Positions 1-8,606 of a DNA stretch of 64,000 bases are shown here, one piece after another; the stretch's first letter is position 1, and every line of letters starts with the position of its first letter. This stretch comes from Lactobacillus johnsonii ATCC 33200 (GTDB taxonomy: Bacteria > Bacillota > Bacilli > Lactobacillales > Lactobacillaceae). A program made the translations under genes and the position numbers. The DNA is taken from NCBI RefSeq assembly GCF_000159355.1, contig NZ_GG670122.1, forward strand, positions 1 through 64,000, in the 5' to 3' direction. The notes beneath the pieces were generated by a model that was given only the letters and a program-made list of their open reading frames with translations, did no database searches and had not been told where the DNA came from.

Positions 1-39
1 TACTTTTTTAACTTTATGCAAGCATTTTCAATAAAAAAA

Positions 40-68
40 TGGTATGATATTAAAAGCAAGCGTATACA
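40..68 (+). promoter_or_regulatory. man operon promoter with overlapping cre-like site
   Basis: An extended -10 (TG-G-TATGAT, positions 40-48) lies 74 bp before the first man gene; no good -35 box is visible. At 54-68 the sequence AAGCAAGCGTATACA matches the CcpA consensus WTGNAANCGNWNNCW with one mismatch (second base). The site sits at the expected transcription start, where bound CcpA would be expected to repress. No sigma-54 type -24/-12 GG/GC element was noticed, although sigma-54 controls mannose PTS operons in some Firmicutes. Confidence 0.5.
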
Positions 69-121
69 TTTATTCTGCTATAAAGTATTCGTGGAGATAT
101 TTTGATTAAGGGGGAAATCAA

Positions 122-1117
122 ATGGTAGGAATTGTCCTAGCTAGTCATGGTGGCTTTGCTGATGGGATCTTTCAATCTGCTGAAATGATTTTTGGTAAGC
201 AAGAGAATCTGGCTCATGTGATTTTAAAGCCTGATGAAGGTCCAGATGACATTAGAGCTAAGATGGAAAAAGCTGTTGCTTCTTTTGATGATCAAGATCA
301 AGTATTGTTTTTGATTGATCTATGGGGAGGTACACCATTTAACCAAGCAAATAATCTTGTTAAAGAACATGAAGATACTTGGGCTATTGTATCGGGTATG
401 AATTTACCTATGGTTATCGAAGCTTTGGGTCAAAGAATGGCAAGCGATAATGCTCATGATATTGCCAAAGCTATTGTTAAACCGGGTCGTGATGGAATTA
501 AAACACAACCTGAATCTCTTATGCCTAAAGAGGAGACAAAGGCAGCCCCAAGCAATAATGCACAACCACAAGGTGCTATTCCTGAGGGTACTGTCATTGG
601 TGATGGTCACATTAAGTATGTTTTGGCTAGAATTGATTCACGTCTTCTTCATGGACAAGTTGCAACTGGTTGGACTAAGGCTATGAATCCAAATCGAATC
701 ATTGTTGTTTCAGATAATGTTGCTAAAGATAAAATTCGTAAAACAATGATTAAGGAAGCAGCACCAGCTGGTGTACCAGCAAATGTTGTTCCAATCAATA
801 AGATGCTTGAAGTGGTAAAAGATCCACGTTTTGGAAATACTAAGGCATTGATTTTATTTGAAAATCCAGAAGATGCACTTAAAGCTATTGAAGGTGGAAT
901 GGACATCAAAGAATTGAATGTCGGATCCATGGCATATAGTGATGGTAAAGTTAATGTCAATACTGTTTTGGCAATGGATCAAAAAGATATTGATACGTAT
1001 AAGAAATTAAAAGATTTGGGCGTTAAATTTGATGTCCGTAAAGTTCCTTCTGATGGTAAACAAAATATGGATGAACTTTTGGATAAAGCTCAAAAATTAG
1101 TTGATGAAAAGAAATAA
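122..1117 (+). CDS. manX: Mannose-family PTS EIIAB component (ManXL)
   Basis: Cytoplasmic phosphotransfer protein of the mannose/glucose PTS. Residues 1-135 form the EIIA(Man) domain with the phosphorylatable His9 in SHGGFADG. A Pro/Gln/Ala-rich linker of about 25 residues follows, then the EIIB(Man) domain from about 165, whose active His177 lies in the motif RIDSRLLHGQV. The 331-residue length is typical of fused EIIAB proteins. The start is preceded by a strong AAGGGGG ribosome site. It is the first gene of manXL-manY-manZ. It should take phosphate from HPr and pass it to sugar entering through ManY/ManZ. The family is certain; the exact sugar range is inferred. Confidence 0.96.
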   Translation: MVGIVLASHGGFADGIFQSAEMIFGKQENLAHVILKPDEGPDDIRAKMEKAVASFDDQDQVLFLIDLWGGTPFNQANNLVKEHEDTWAIVSGMNLPMVIEALGQRMASDNAHDIAKAIVKPGRDGIKTQPESLMPKEETKAAPSNNAQPQGAIPEGTVIGDGHIKYVLARIDSRLLHGQVATGWTKAMNPNRIIVVSDNVAKDKIRKTMIKEAAPAGVPANVVPINKMLEVVKDPRFGNTKALILFENPEDALKAIEGGMDIKELNVGSMAYSDGKVNVNTVLAMDQKDIDTYKKLKDLGVKFDVRKVPSDGKQNMDELLDKAQKLVDEKK

Positions 1118-1137
1118 TTTATAGGGGGATTTGTTAA

Positions 1138-1941
1138 ATGAATGCTATTCAGATGATTCTGGTAGTGATCGTTGCCTTCTTTGCAGGTATGGGAGGAATT
1201 CTTGATGAATTTCAATTCCATCAACCTCTAGTGGCATGTACTTTAATTGGTTTGGTTACTGGAAACTTAACTATCGGTATTATGCTTGGCGGTTCACTAC
1301 AAATGATTGCTTTAGGTTGGGCTAATATTGGTGCTGCTGTTGCTCCAGATGCAGCTTTGGCATCAGTTGCCTCAACTATTATTTTGGTTCAAGGTGGACA
1401 AGGACAAAAGGGAATTGGTACCGCTATTGGTATTGCCATTCCTTTGGCCGTTGCTGGTTTGTTCTTAACTATGTTAGTTCGTACTATTTCTGTTGCTATT
1501 GTTCATATTATGGATAGAAAAGCTGAAGAAGCTAACTGGAGAGCTATTGACCGCTGGCAAATGATTGCTGTTGCTTTACAAGGTTTGAGAATTGCTATTC
1601 CAGCCGCATTATTACTTGCTATTCCAGCTTCTGTTGTTCGTGCTGGCTTAAATGCAATGCCTTCTTGGTTAAATGAAGGCATGACCATCGGTGGTGGTAT
1701 GGTTGTTGCTGTTGGTTACGCTATGGTTATTAATATGATGGCTAGCCGTGAAGTATGGCCATTCTTCATCATTGGTTTCTGTTTGGCAGCCGTTAAGGAA
1801 TTAACTTTGATCGCTCTTGGTGGTATTGGTATTTCACTTGCTATTATGTACCTTGCTCTTGAAGGTTCTAAAGGTGGAAACAACAATAACTCTAATTCTG
1901 GTTCAGGTGATCCATTAGGCGATATCCTGGATGACTATTAA
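1138..1941 (+). CDS. manY: Mannose-family PTS EIIC permease (ManY)
   Basis: Integral membrane EIIC subunit of the mannose-class PTS, 267 residues. It starts directly with a hydrophobic helix followed by the family signature GMGGILDEFQFHQPLV near residues 18-33, and continues with Gly/Ala-rich membrane helices. The C-terminal tail is polar, rich in Asn, Ser, Gly and Asp, and probably cytoplasmic. It lies 20 bp after manX and 29 bp before manZ, so the three are co-transcribed. With ManZ it forms the sugar channel. Man-PTS membrane subunits of related bacteria serve as receptors for class IIa bacteriocins; whether this one does cannot be seen. Confidence 0.95.
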   Translation: MNAIQMILVVIVAFFAGMGGILDEFQFHQPLVACTLIGLVTGNLTIGIMLGGSLQMIALGWANIGAAVAPDAALASVASTIILVQGGQGQKGIGTAIGIAIPLAVAGLFLTMLVRTISVAIVHIMDRKAEEANWRAIDRWQMIAVALQGLRIAIPAALLLAIPASVVRAGLNAMPSWLNEGMTIGGGMVVAVGYAMVINMMASREVWPFFIIGFCLAAVKELTLIALGGIGISLAIMYLALEGSKGGNNNNSNSGSGDPLGDILDDY

Positions 1942-1970
1942 AATTTGAGCGAAAGGAGGCTAATTATACA

Positions 1971-2900
1971 ATGACTGAAACTGCACAAAAGAAATTAACT
2001 TTAAGTAAATCAGATCGTATTAAGGTTTGGTGGCGTTCTACTTTTCTTCAAGGTTCATGGAACTATGAAAGAATGCAAAATGGTGGTTGGGCTTACAGTT
2101 TAATCCCAGCATTAAGAAAATTATATCCTGAAAAGAAAGACTTATCTCTTGCATTAAAGAGACATTTGGAGTTCTTTAACACACACCCTTACTTAGCATC
2201 ACCTATTATTGGTGTTACTCTTGCCTTAGAAGAAGAAAAGGCTAATGGTGCTCAAGTTGAAAACACTGCTATTCAAGGTGTTAAAATTGGTATGATGGGA
2301 CCTTTAGCCGGTGTTGGTGACCCTGTGTTCTGGTATACAATTCGTCCTATTATTGGATCATTGGGTGCGTCACTTGCTTTGAGTGGTAATATCTTAGGAC
2401 CTATCTTGTTCTTTGTATTATGGAATGTAATTCGTATGGCATTCTTATGGTACACTCAAGAAATGGGTTACAAAGCTGGTACTAAAATTACAGAAGATGC
2501 TTCAGGTGGTTTATTACAAAAAATTACCCGTGGAGCTTCTATGATGGGTATGTTTGTTATCGGTGCTTTAATTGAGCGTTGGGTAACAATTAACTTCAAA
2601 CCAGTTGTTTCAAGTGTTCCACTTCAAAAGGGTGCTTATATTGATTGGAACACCCTTCCAAAGGGAGCAGAAGGTATTCATAAGGCTTTGAGTGAATACA
2701 ACTTAGGTAATGGTATGGCCTTAGATAGAATTAAGGAAACAACCTTACAACAAAACTTAGATAGTTTGATTCCTGGTCTTACTGCACTTCTATTAACTTT
2801 CTTATGTATGTGGTTATTAAAGAAGAAAGTTTCACCAATCGTTATCATCATTGGTATCTTTGTTGTTGGTATTGTAGGTCACGTAATTGGCTTACTATAA
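1971..2900 (+). CDS. manZ: Mannose-family PTS EIID subunit (ManZ)
   Basis: EIID subunit of the mannose PTS, 309 residues. It has a cytoplasmic N-terminal half with the family motif GSWNYERMQNGGWAYSLIP at about 22-40 and GPLAGVGDPVFWYTIRPI near 106-123. Membrane helices follow, and the protein ends in two hydrophobic helices. It partners ManY in translocation. An AAAGGAGG ribosome site precedes the ATG. A stretch between about residues 205 and 260 carries extra polar sequence before the last helices; this is the region where bacteriocin-sensitive Man-PTS families differ, so it is worth comparing. The gene ends just before an intrinsic terminator. Confidence 0.95.
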   Translation: MTETAQKKLTLSKSDRIKVWWRSTFLQGSWNYERMQNGGWAYSLIPALRKLYPEKKDLSLALKRHLEFFNTHPYLASPIIGVTLALEEEKANGAQVENTAIQGVKIGMMGPLAGVGDPVFWYTIRPIIGSLGASLALSGNILGPILFFVLWNVIRMAFLWYTQEMGYKAGTKITEDASGGLLQKITRGASMMGMFVIGALIERWVTINFKPVVSSVPLQKGAYIDWNTLPKGAEGIHKALSEYNLGNGMALDRIKETTLQQNLDSLIPGLTALLLTFLCMWLLKKKVSPIVIIIGIFVVGIVGHVIGLL

Positions 2901-2912
2901 CAATTAATCAGA

Positions 2913-2948
2913 TAAGAAACGGTCTTAGTTAGACCGTTTTTCTTATAT
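2913..2948 (+). terminator. Intrinsic terminator between manZ and manO
   Basis: The stem AAACGGTC / GACCGTTT with loop TTAGTTA is followed by a T-rich tail. It lies inside the 65-bp gap between manZ and manO, so it probably sets manO expression below that of the transporter genes by partial read-through. Confidence 0.85.
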
Positions 2949-2965
2949 ATGAAAAGGTTTTTTAT

Positions 2966-3328
2966 ATGGTTCAATCATTAAATACAAAATCAGAGTATGT
3001 AGATGCTGCGACTTGGTTTAGAGGAATTCCTACATATGGAAAAGTTTTAGTCGGAGATAAAGGGTTTGAGTTTTATAGTGATAATAATCCAAATGACTAT
3101 GTCCAGATTCCGTGGGATGAAGTAACTGTTGTAGTAGCCGATGTATATTTTGGTGGAAAATATATTCCTCGTTTTAAGATTTGTACTAGAAAAAATGGGA
3201 GCTTTATTTTTGCTGCAAGACATGTAAAGCCGACTTTGCGTGCTATTCGAAAGCATGTATCAGCAGATAACATGAGAAAAGCTCTTACCATTTGGCAAAA
3301 AATCAAACGGAATTTTAAGCACAAATAA
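2966..3328 (+). CDS. manO: ManO-like DUF956 protein of the mannose PTS locus
   Basis: Small cytoplasmic protein of 120 residues, DUF956 family, which is commonly encoded directly after manXYZ in lactic acid bacteria and called ManO. It has no membrane segment. The centre contains alternating hydrophobic strands (IPWDEVTVVVADVYF) and the C-terminus is very basic (KIKRNFKHK), which could suit RNA or membrane binding. Its molecular function is not established; a regulatory or accessory role in mannose uptake is inferred from gene neighbourhood. It is separated from manZ by a terminator, so its expression may be lower. Confidence 0.85.
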   Translation: MVQSLNTKSEYVDAATWFRGIPTYGKVLVGDKGFEFYSDNNPNDYVQIPWDEVTVVVADVYFGGKYIPRFKICTRKNGSFIFAARHVKPTLRAIRKHVSADNMRKALTIWQKIKRNFKHK

Positions 3329-3332
3329 TAAG

Positions 3333-3367
3333 GAGAGTTAGCTCTAGGGCTAAGCTCTTTATTTTTT
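3333..3367 (+). terminator. Terminator after manO
   Basis: The hairpin GAGAGTTAGC / GCTAAGCTCT (one mismatch) with a short loop is followed by a run of T. It closes the mannose PTS unit. Confidence 0.75.
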
Positions 3368-3380
3368 TATTAAAAAGGCC

Positions 3381-3468
3381 TTGGCATTAATGCTTACCTG
3401 TATTAAAATAACATTAATCAATTTTTTGATATCTAAAACTAGCTCTCAACTGACTGCTAGTTTTTTTT
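3381..3468 (+). promoter_or_regulatory. Promoter and hairpin leader before tandem APC permeases
   Basis: TTGGCA (3381-3386) and TAAAAT (3404-3409) are separated by exactly 17 bp and make a good sigma-A promoter. The predicted transcript start is near 3416. Within 20 nt begins a perfect 9-bp stem (AAAACTAGC 3435-3443 with GCTAGTTTT 3456-3464, 12-nt loop) followed by eight T residues, that is, an intrinsic terminator placed before the permease ribosome site (AGGAG, 3471-3475). This arrangement suggests attenuation of the permease operon. No competing antiterminator or leader peptide was identified. Confidence 0.55.
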
Positions 3469-3487
3469 ATAGGAGTGGCATTAAGTA

Positions 3488-4882
3488 ATGGAAAATAAAA
3501 AGTCAATGCCTAAATTGAAACGTTCCATGACTGCTGGTCAAATGGAAATGATATCTTTAGGTGGGGCAATTGGGGTTGGATTGTTCATGGGATCCACTTC
3601 CACTATAAAGTGGACAGGCCCGTCTGTTTTACTGGCATATATGTTCGTTGGCTTAATTTTATACATCGTAATGCGGGCATTGGGAGAAATGTTATATGTT
3701 AATCCAGGAACAGGATCGTTTGCAGATTATGCAACTGAATATGTCCATCCATTAGCGGGATATTTAGCTGAGTGGGCTAATGTATTTGAATATATAGTTG
3801 TTGGAATGTCTGAAGTAGTTGCAGCAACTGAATATTTAAAATTTTGGTGGCCAAAAGTTAATGTGTTTTGGTCAGGAATTATTATTATTTTGTTTTTAGT
3901 CTTAGCAAATTTGGCTAGTGCTAAAGCATATGCTTCTCTTGAATTCTGGTTTGCAATGATTAAAGTTGTAACTATTATCTTAATGATTATTTTAGGATTC
4001 ATTGTAATTTTCTTTGGAGTGGGGAACGGTGGAAAACCAACTGGCTTTAGTAATCTATGGTCACATGGCGGATTTTTCACAGGCGGAGTAAAAGGTTTCT
4101 TTTTCTCAATGTCAATTATTGTGGGTTCATATGAAGGAATTGAGTTGCTTGGAATCTCTGCTGGAGAGGTAGCCAATCCTAAAAAAGCAATTGTTAAAAG
4201 TGTTAAATCGGTTTTGTGGCGTATTTTGATTTTCTATGTCGGAGCAATTTTTGTTATTGTTACAATCTATCCATGGAACGAATTAAGTAATATTGGCTCT
4301 CCATTTGTAACTACATTTGCAAAGGTAGGAATCACCGCAGCAGCAAGTATTATTAACTTTGTGGTTTTAACGGCAGCGTTGTCAGGAGCAAACTCTGGAA
4401 TTTATTCATCTAGTAGAATGCTTTTTAAATTAGCTCATGATGGGGATGCTCCTAAGACCTTTGGACATATTTCTAAGCGCATTGTTCCTAATCATGCAAT
4501 TTTAGGTATTTCCGGGGGAATACTCATTGGATTTATTATTAATATGATTGCGGCTACAATTAATAAGTCTACTCAAGACTTATTCGTTGTCGTCTTCTCA
4601 TCTTCAGTCTTGCCAGGTATGATTCCATGGTTTGTTATCTTGCTTGCCGAACTAAAATTTAGACGCAATAATCAAGATTTATTAGTAGACCATCCCTTTA
4701 AATTACCGCTATACCCTGTTTCCAATTACTTCGCATTTTTGATGCTGATTGTTATTGTTGTCTTTATGCTTATTAACCCTGAAACTAGAGTTTCTGTATT
4801 AGTGGGAGCTGCGGTCTTACTTATAGCTACAATTGTTTATCTATTTCGACATAAAAAGGATGGTGTAAATGATGGAGAATAA
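3488..4882 (+). CDS. Amino acid permease, APC superfamily (upstream tandem copy)
   Basis: Twelve-helix amino acid/H+ symporter of 464 residues, AAT-type branch of the APC superfamily. The N-terminal first-helix signature SLGGAIGVGLFMGS (residues 20-33) and the motif GSYEGIELLGISAGE in the helix 6 region mark the substrate site. The second permease, 4869-6254, is a close paralogue along the whole length and overlaps this gene by 14 bp, showing tandem duplication and co-translation. The substrate cannot be read from sequence; neutral amino acids are plausible from the family. Expression probably passes through the hairpin leader upstream. Confidence 0.9.
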   Translation: MENKKSMPKLKRSMTAGQMEMISLGGAIGVGLFMGSTSTIKWTGPSVLLAYMFVGLILYIVMRALGEMLYVNPGTGSFADYATEYVHPLAGYLAEWANVFEYIVVGMSEVVAATEYLKFWWPKVNVFWSGIIIILFLVLANLASAKAYASLEFWFAMIKVVTIILMIILGFIVIFFGVGNGGKPTGFSNLWSHGGFFTGGVKGFFFSMSIIVGSYEGIELLGISAGEVANPKKAIVKSVKSVLWRILIFYVGAIFVIVTIYPWNELSNIGSPFVTTFAKVGITAAASIINFVVLTAALSGANSGIYSSSRMLFKLAHDGDAPKTFGHISKRIVPNHAILGISGGILIGFIINMIAATINKSTQDLFVVVFSSSVLPGMIPWFVILLAELKFRRNNQDLLVDHPFKLPLYPVSNYFAFLMLIVIVVFMLINPETRVSVLVGAAVLLIATIVYLFRHKKDGVNDGE

Positions 4883-6254
4883 ACAGAATCATCCCCCTAA
4901 ACTAAAACGATCGATGACTGCTGGACAAATGGAGATGATCTCTCTAGGTGGAGCCATTGGTGTTGGATTATTCATGGGATCTACATCAACTATTAAATGG
5001 ACAGGTCCATCGGTTTTATTAGCATATATGTTTGTAGGACTAATTCTATATATCGTAATGCGAGCACTGGGAGAGATGCTATATGTTAGTCCTGGAACAG
5101 GGTCATTTGCGGATTATGCAACAGAGTACATTTCACCATTAGCGGGATATTTAGCTGAGTGGGCTAATGTCTTTCAATATATTGTTGTTGGTATTTCAGA
5201 AGTTGTGGCCGCAACAGAGTACTTAAAGTTTTGGTGGCCTGAAGTTAGTGTTTTTTGGTCTGGAATAATAATTATTGCGTTCTTATTACTGGCAAACTTA
5301 GCTAGTGCTAAAGCTTATGGAACACTAGAGTTTTGGTTTGCGATGATTAAGGTAGTAACAATTGTGATAATGATTATTTTAGGCTTGCTGGTGATTTTAC
5401 TCGGCGTAGGAAATCACGGAAAACCAATCGGCTTTAGTAATCTATGGTCACATGGTGGCTTTTTCACTGGTGGAGTAAAAGGATTCTTTTTCTCAATGGC
5501 AATTATTGCTGGTTCATATGAGGGAATAGAATTAATTGGTATTTCTGCTGGAGAGGTAGCCAACCCACAAGAGGCAATTGTAAAAAGCGTAAAATCAGTT
5601 TTATGGCGTATCTTGATTTTCTACGTTGGGGCAATCTTTGTGATCGTTACAATTTATCCTTGGAATCAATTAAGTAATATTGGCTCTCCATTTGTAGAGA
5701 CCTTTACTAAGGTAGGGATCACAGCAGCTGCTGGGATTATTAACTTCGTAGTTTTAACCGCAGCCTTGTCAGGTGCGAATTCCGGTATTTATTCATCTAG
5801 TAGAATGCTATTTAAATTGGCACATGAGGGAGAAGCGCCAAAGGCTTTTGGAAAACTATCTAAGCGTATTGTTCCTGACAGAGCTATCGTTGGAATTACG
5901 TCAGGTATTTTAATCGGCTTTATTTTGAATTTGATAATGTCAACTATGAATAAGTCAATGGGAGAATTATTTGTGGTTGTCTACAGTTCCTCTGTTTTAC
6001 CAGGAATGGTAGCATGGTTTGTAATTTTGATTGCTGAATTGAAATTCAGAAAAAATAATTCACATTTAATGGCTGAACATCCATTTAAGTTACCCCTCTA
6101 CCCATACTCAAATTATTTTGCATTTGCAATGTTATTAGTGATTGCTGTATTTATGTTTATCAATCCAGAGACAAGAATTTCTGTAGGTGTGGGTGCTGGA
6201 GTTTTAGTGTTAGCAAGCCTTGTGTATATGCTTAAACATCGTAATAAAAAATAA
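4869..6254 (+). CDS. Amino acid permease, APC superfamily (downstream tandem copy)
   Basis: Second member of the tandem pair, 461 residues, with the same APC architecture: conserved N-terminus (KLKRSMTAGQMEMISLGG), helix 1 unwinding motif GAIGVGLFMGS, and GSYEGIELIGISAGE in the helix 6 region. Differences from the first copy are concentrated in the loop after helix 3, around the GVGNHGKP segment and in the last third, suggesting divergence in substrate preference rather than a very recent copy. The start codon lies inside the end of the previous gene; an AAAAAGGA ribosome site is present. A second ATG three bases later is an equally possible start. Confidence 0.9.
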   Translation: MMENKQNHPPKLKRSMTAGQMEMISLGGAIGVGLFMGSTSTIKWTGPSVLLAYMFVGLILYIVMRALGEMLYVSPGTGSFADYATEYISPLAGYLAEWANVFQYIVVGISEVVAATEYLKFWWPEVSVFWSGIIIIAFLLLANLASAKAYGTLEFWFAMIKVVTIVIMIILGLLVILLGVGNHGKPIGFSNLWSHGGFFTGGVKGFFFSMAIIAGSYEGIELIGISAGEVANPQEAIVKSVKSVLWRILIFYVGAIFVIVTIYPWNQLSNIGSPFVETFTKVGITAAAGIINFVVLTAALSGANSGIYSSSRMLFKLAHEGEAPKAFGKLSKRIVPDRAIVGITSGILIGFILNLIMSTMNKSMGELFVVVYSSSVLPGMVAWFVILIAELKFRKNNSHLMAEHPFKLPLYPYSNYFAFAMLLVIAVFMFINPETRISVGVGAGVLVLASLVYMLKHRNKK

Positions 6255-6261
6255 TTAATTA

Positions 6262-6291
6262 GACCATTTCTTTAGGGATGGTCTTTTTTTA
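6262..6291 (+). terminator. Terminator after the tandem permeases
   Basis: The stem GACCAT / ATGGTC encloses a 10-nt loop and is followed by seven T residues, eight bases after the permease stop codon. Confidence 0.85.
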
Positions 6292-6418
6292 TTAGGACAT
6301 AATATTAGCTTATAATGAGAAAAAGGTGTTAATTTTAAGTTATAGTGTTTACGCATTAAACTATATAATTTATAATTAAGTCTAACTGGTAAAAAGTAAG
6401 TTAAAGGAGCGAGTAAAT

Positions 6419-7144
6419 ATGAAACCAATTATTGGGATTTCTGGTTCTATAATTATTGATGATGGCGGTATTTTTCCAGGCTATCGTCGGAGTTATGTTA
6501 ATGATGATTATATTGATTCTGTAATCCAAAATGGTGGAATTCCTTATATCATTCCTTTCAATGAAGATGAAGAGGTTGTGAAAGAGCAACTTTTAAATGT
6601 TCAAGGATTAATTTTATCTGGTGGTCATGATGTAGATCCTCATAACTATGGTGAAGAGCCTAAACAAAAATTGGGAGATATTTGGCCTGAAAGAGATAAA
6701 TTTGATATGCGGCTCTTAAAACTAGCTGAAGAAAATGGAATTCCTGTTTTAGGAATTTGTCGTGGTGCACAAATTATTAATGTGTATCATGGTGGAACCT
6801 TATATCAAGATCTTAGTTATAGAAAAGAAAAAACATTAAAGCATAGTCAAGGTCAAACTCCAACCTTGCTTACTCATACTGTAAAAACAGTAGTAGGTAC
6901 TAAGATTGCAGAATTGTTAGGCAAGAAAGAGATGCAAACAAATTCTTTCCACCATCAATTAATTAAGGATGTAGCAGATGATTTTAAGGTTTCAGCTCGT
7001 TGTGTAGATGGGGTAGTAGAGGCAATTGAAAACAAAGATGCATCAGTTATTGCGGTTCAATGGCATCCCGAAATGCTTCATCGTGTAGTTCCTTATCAAA
7101 ATAATCTGTTTAAATATATTATTGATAATGCAAAGAAAAAATAG
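6419..7144 (+). CDS. Class I glutamine amidotransferase-type hydrolase (gamma-glutamyl-GABA hydrolase family)
   Basis: Cytoplasmic hydrolase of 241 residues in peptidase family C26, the PuuD-like branch. The catalytic Cys114 sits in the nucleophile elbow LGICRGAQ, and His216 and Glu218 in QWHPE complete the triad, so the enzyme should be active. The oxyanion motif LSGGHDVDP (about 62-70) is also present. Members release glutamate from gamma-glutamyl compounds. It is followed after 17 bp by an APC permease, suggesting that the transporter brings in the substrate or removes the product. An AAAGGAG ribosome site supports the start. The exact gamma-glutamyl substrate is not determinable. A dead paralogue lies at 21870-22553. 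Confidence 0.85.
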   Translation: MKPIIGISGSIIIDDGGIFPGYRRSYVNDDYIDSVIQNGGIPYIIPFNEDEEVVKEQLLNVQGLILSGGHDVDPHNYGEEPKQKLGDIWPERDKFDMRLLKLAEENGIPVLGICRGAQIINVYHGGTLYQDLSYRKEKTLKHSQGQTPTLLTHTVKTVVGTKIAELLGKKEMQTNSFHHQLIKDVADDFKVSARCVDGVVEAIENKDASVIAVQWHPEMLHRVVPYQNNLFKYIIDNAKKK

Positions 7145-7161
7145 AAAGAAGTTATTAATAG

Positions 7162-8562
7162 ATGAACGAAAATGAAACAAGTAAATTAGGCTTTTGGTCT
7201 ATTGTTTTGTTGGCCATTAATTCGATTATTGGCTCAGGAATATTTTTAACGCCAGGGAACGTAGTTCAACAGGCTGGATCTAAAGCTTTAATCGTATATT
7301 TTATAGCTGCAATTTTTGCATCTATTTTAGCTATTTCTTTTGCAGCAGCAGCAAAATATGTAACTAAATCTGGAGCAGCTTATGCATACTCAAAGGCAGC
7401 TTTTGGAAATAATGTTGGTTTCTATATGGGAATTTTACGTTATTTTTCAGCTAGTGTTGCCTGGGGTGTAATGGCAGTTGGGGTTATTAAATCTACTATT
7501 TCTATTTTTGGTGGTAACCCTAATGAAACTACGAGCGTAACTATTGGTTTTTTGATATTAATGGCTGTCATTACGATAATTAATTTATTTGGTCAAAAAG
7601 TTGTTAAGTATGTTATGAACTTAGCAACTATTGGTAAATTAGCCGCTCTAGTATTGATTATTGTAGCAGGAGTAGTTTTATTAATTGTAAGTGGTGCTTC
7701 AAGTAATTTAAGTCAGGTAGATCAAATTACTCAAAATGGTCAAAAGATTGTTCCTACTTTAACTACTACAGGTTTTGTAATGGCAATCGTATCTGCCTTT
7801 TATGCCTTTACTGGATTTGAATCAGTTGCTTCTGGTTCAGACGATATGAAGAATCCTGCTAAAAACTTACCACGCGCTATTCCTTTAGCTATTATTGTTA
7901 TCGCGGTAATTTATATTGGAGTTGTTGCTGTAGCGATGATGCTTGATCCTAAGGCGTTAATGACAACTAAGCAAGTTGTCGCAATTGCTGCTATCTTTAA
8001 GAATGAAATTTTAAGGGATGTTATCTTAGTTGGTGCTTTAGTTTCAATGTTTGGTATTAATGTTGCTTCTAGTTTCAATGCTCCACGAATTTTAGAGGCT
8101 ATGGCACGTGAAAACCAATTTTCAAAAGCTTTAACTAAAAGAACCAAGAATAATTTTCCAATTAGAACTTTCTTTATTTCTGTATTACTTGCAATTTTAA
8201 TTCCAATGGCATTTGAATATAATATGGTTAACTTGATTACTTTAAGTGCTATGGTACGTTTCTTAGGCTTTATTGTAGTTCCATTGGCAGTTATTCAATT
8301 CTATCGTGGAAAAACTGCAGAACCAGTTTTAAATGCGCAAAAGAATGTGTGGACTGATATTGTAGTTCCAATTCTTTCCATTGCTTTAGTAATTTTCTTA
8401 CTAGTAGAATATAATTGGAAGGCTCAGTTTGGGGTGGTCAATGCACAAGGACAAGTAACTGGAATTAATTGGTATGCAATTGCTATGATGATTTTTGGAT
8501 TTATCCTTTTACCTCTAATTATGTTTATTATCTCTAGAAAAGATCGTAAAGCTAGTAAATAA
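7162..8562 (+). CDS. APC family amino acid permease paired with the amidotransferase hydrolase
   Basis: Membrane transporter of 466 residues with about 12 helices. The first helix carries AINSIIGSGIFLTPG, the usual APC unwound helix 1, and the helix 6 region has AFYAFTGFESVASGSDDMKNP. It belongs to the amino acid/antiporter-like branch rather than to the AAT-type pair upstream. The 17-bp gap from the hydrolase gene and the shared terminator downstream indicate one operon. Uptake of a gamma-glutamyl or amine-type compound is an inference from the partner only. Confidence 0.87.
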   Translation: MNENETSKLGFWSIVLLAINSIIGSGIFLTPGNVVQQAGSKALIVYFIAAIFASILAISFAAAAKYVTKSGAAYAYSKAAFGNNVGFYMGILRYFSASVAWGVMAVGVIKSTISIFGGNPNETTSVTIGFLILMAVITIINLFGQKVVKYVMNLATIGKLAALVLIIVAGVVLLIVSGASSNLSQVDQITQNGQKIVPTLTTTGFVMAIVSAFYAFTGFESVASGSDDMKNPAKNLPRAIPLAIIVIAVIYIGVVAVAMMLDPKALMTTKQVVAIAAIFKNEILRDVILVGALVSMFGINVASSFNAPRILEAMARENQFSKALTKRTKNNFPIRTFFISVLLAILIPMAFEYNMVNLITLSAMVRFLGFIVVPLAVIQFYRGKTAEPVLNAQKNVWTDIVVPILSIALVIFLLVEYNWKAQFGVVNAQGQVTGINWYAIAMMIFGFILLPLIMFIISRKDRKASK

Positions 8563-8569
8563 CGAAAAA

Positions 8570-8604
8570 GACTGCTAAGCCGATTGGCTTAGCAGTCTTT
8601 TTTG
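8570..8604. terminator. Bidirectional terminator between permease and asnA
   Basis: A perfect 12-bp stem (GACTGCTAAGCC / GGCTTAGCAGTC) with loop GATT has A-run and T-run flanks, so it can end both the rightward permease transcript and the leftward asnA transcript. Confidence 0.92.
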
Positions 8605-8606
8605 TG

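Noticed and set aside
649-960. Antisense reading frame of 103 residues within manX
   Set aside because: Opposite to a strongly conserved EIIB domain; no ribosome site or promoter.
3727-4176. Antisense reading frame of 149 residues within the first APC permease
   Set aside because: Composition reflects the complement of membrane helices; no start signals.
8100-8115. parS-like GGCACGTGAAAACC within an APC permease gene
   Set aside because: About five mismatches to parS and embedded in conserved coding sequence far from the par genes.
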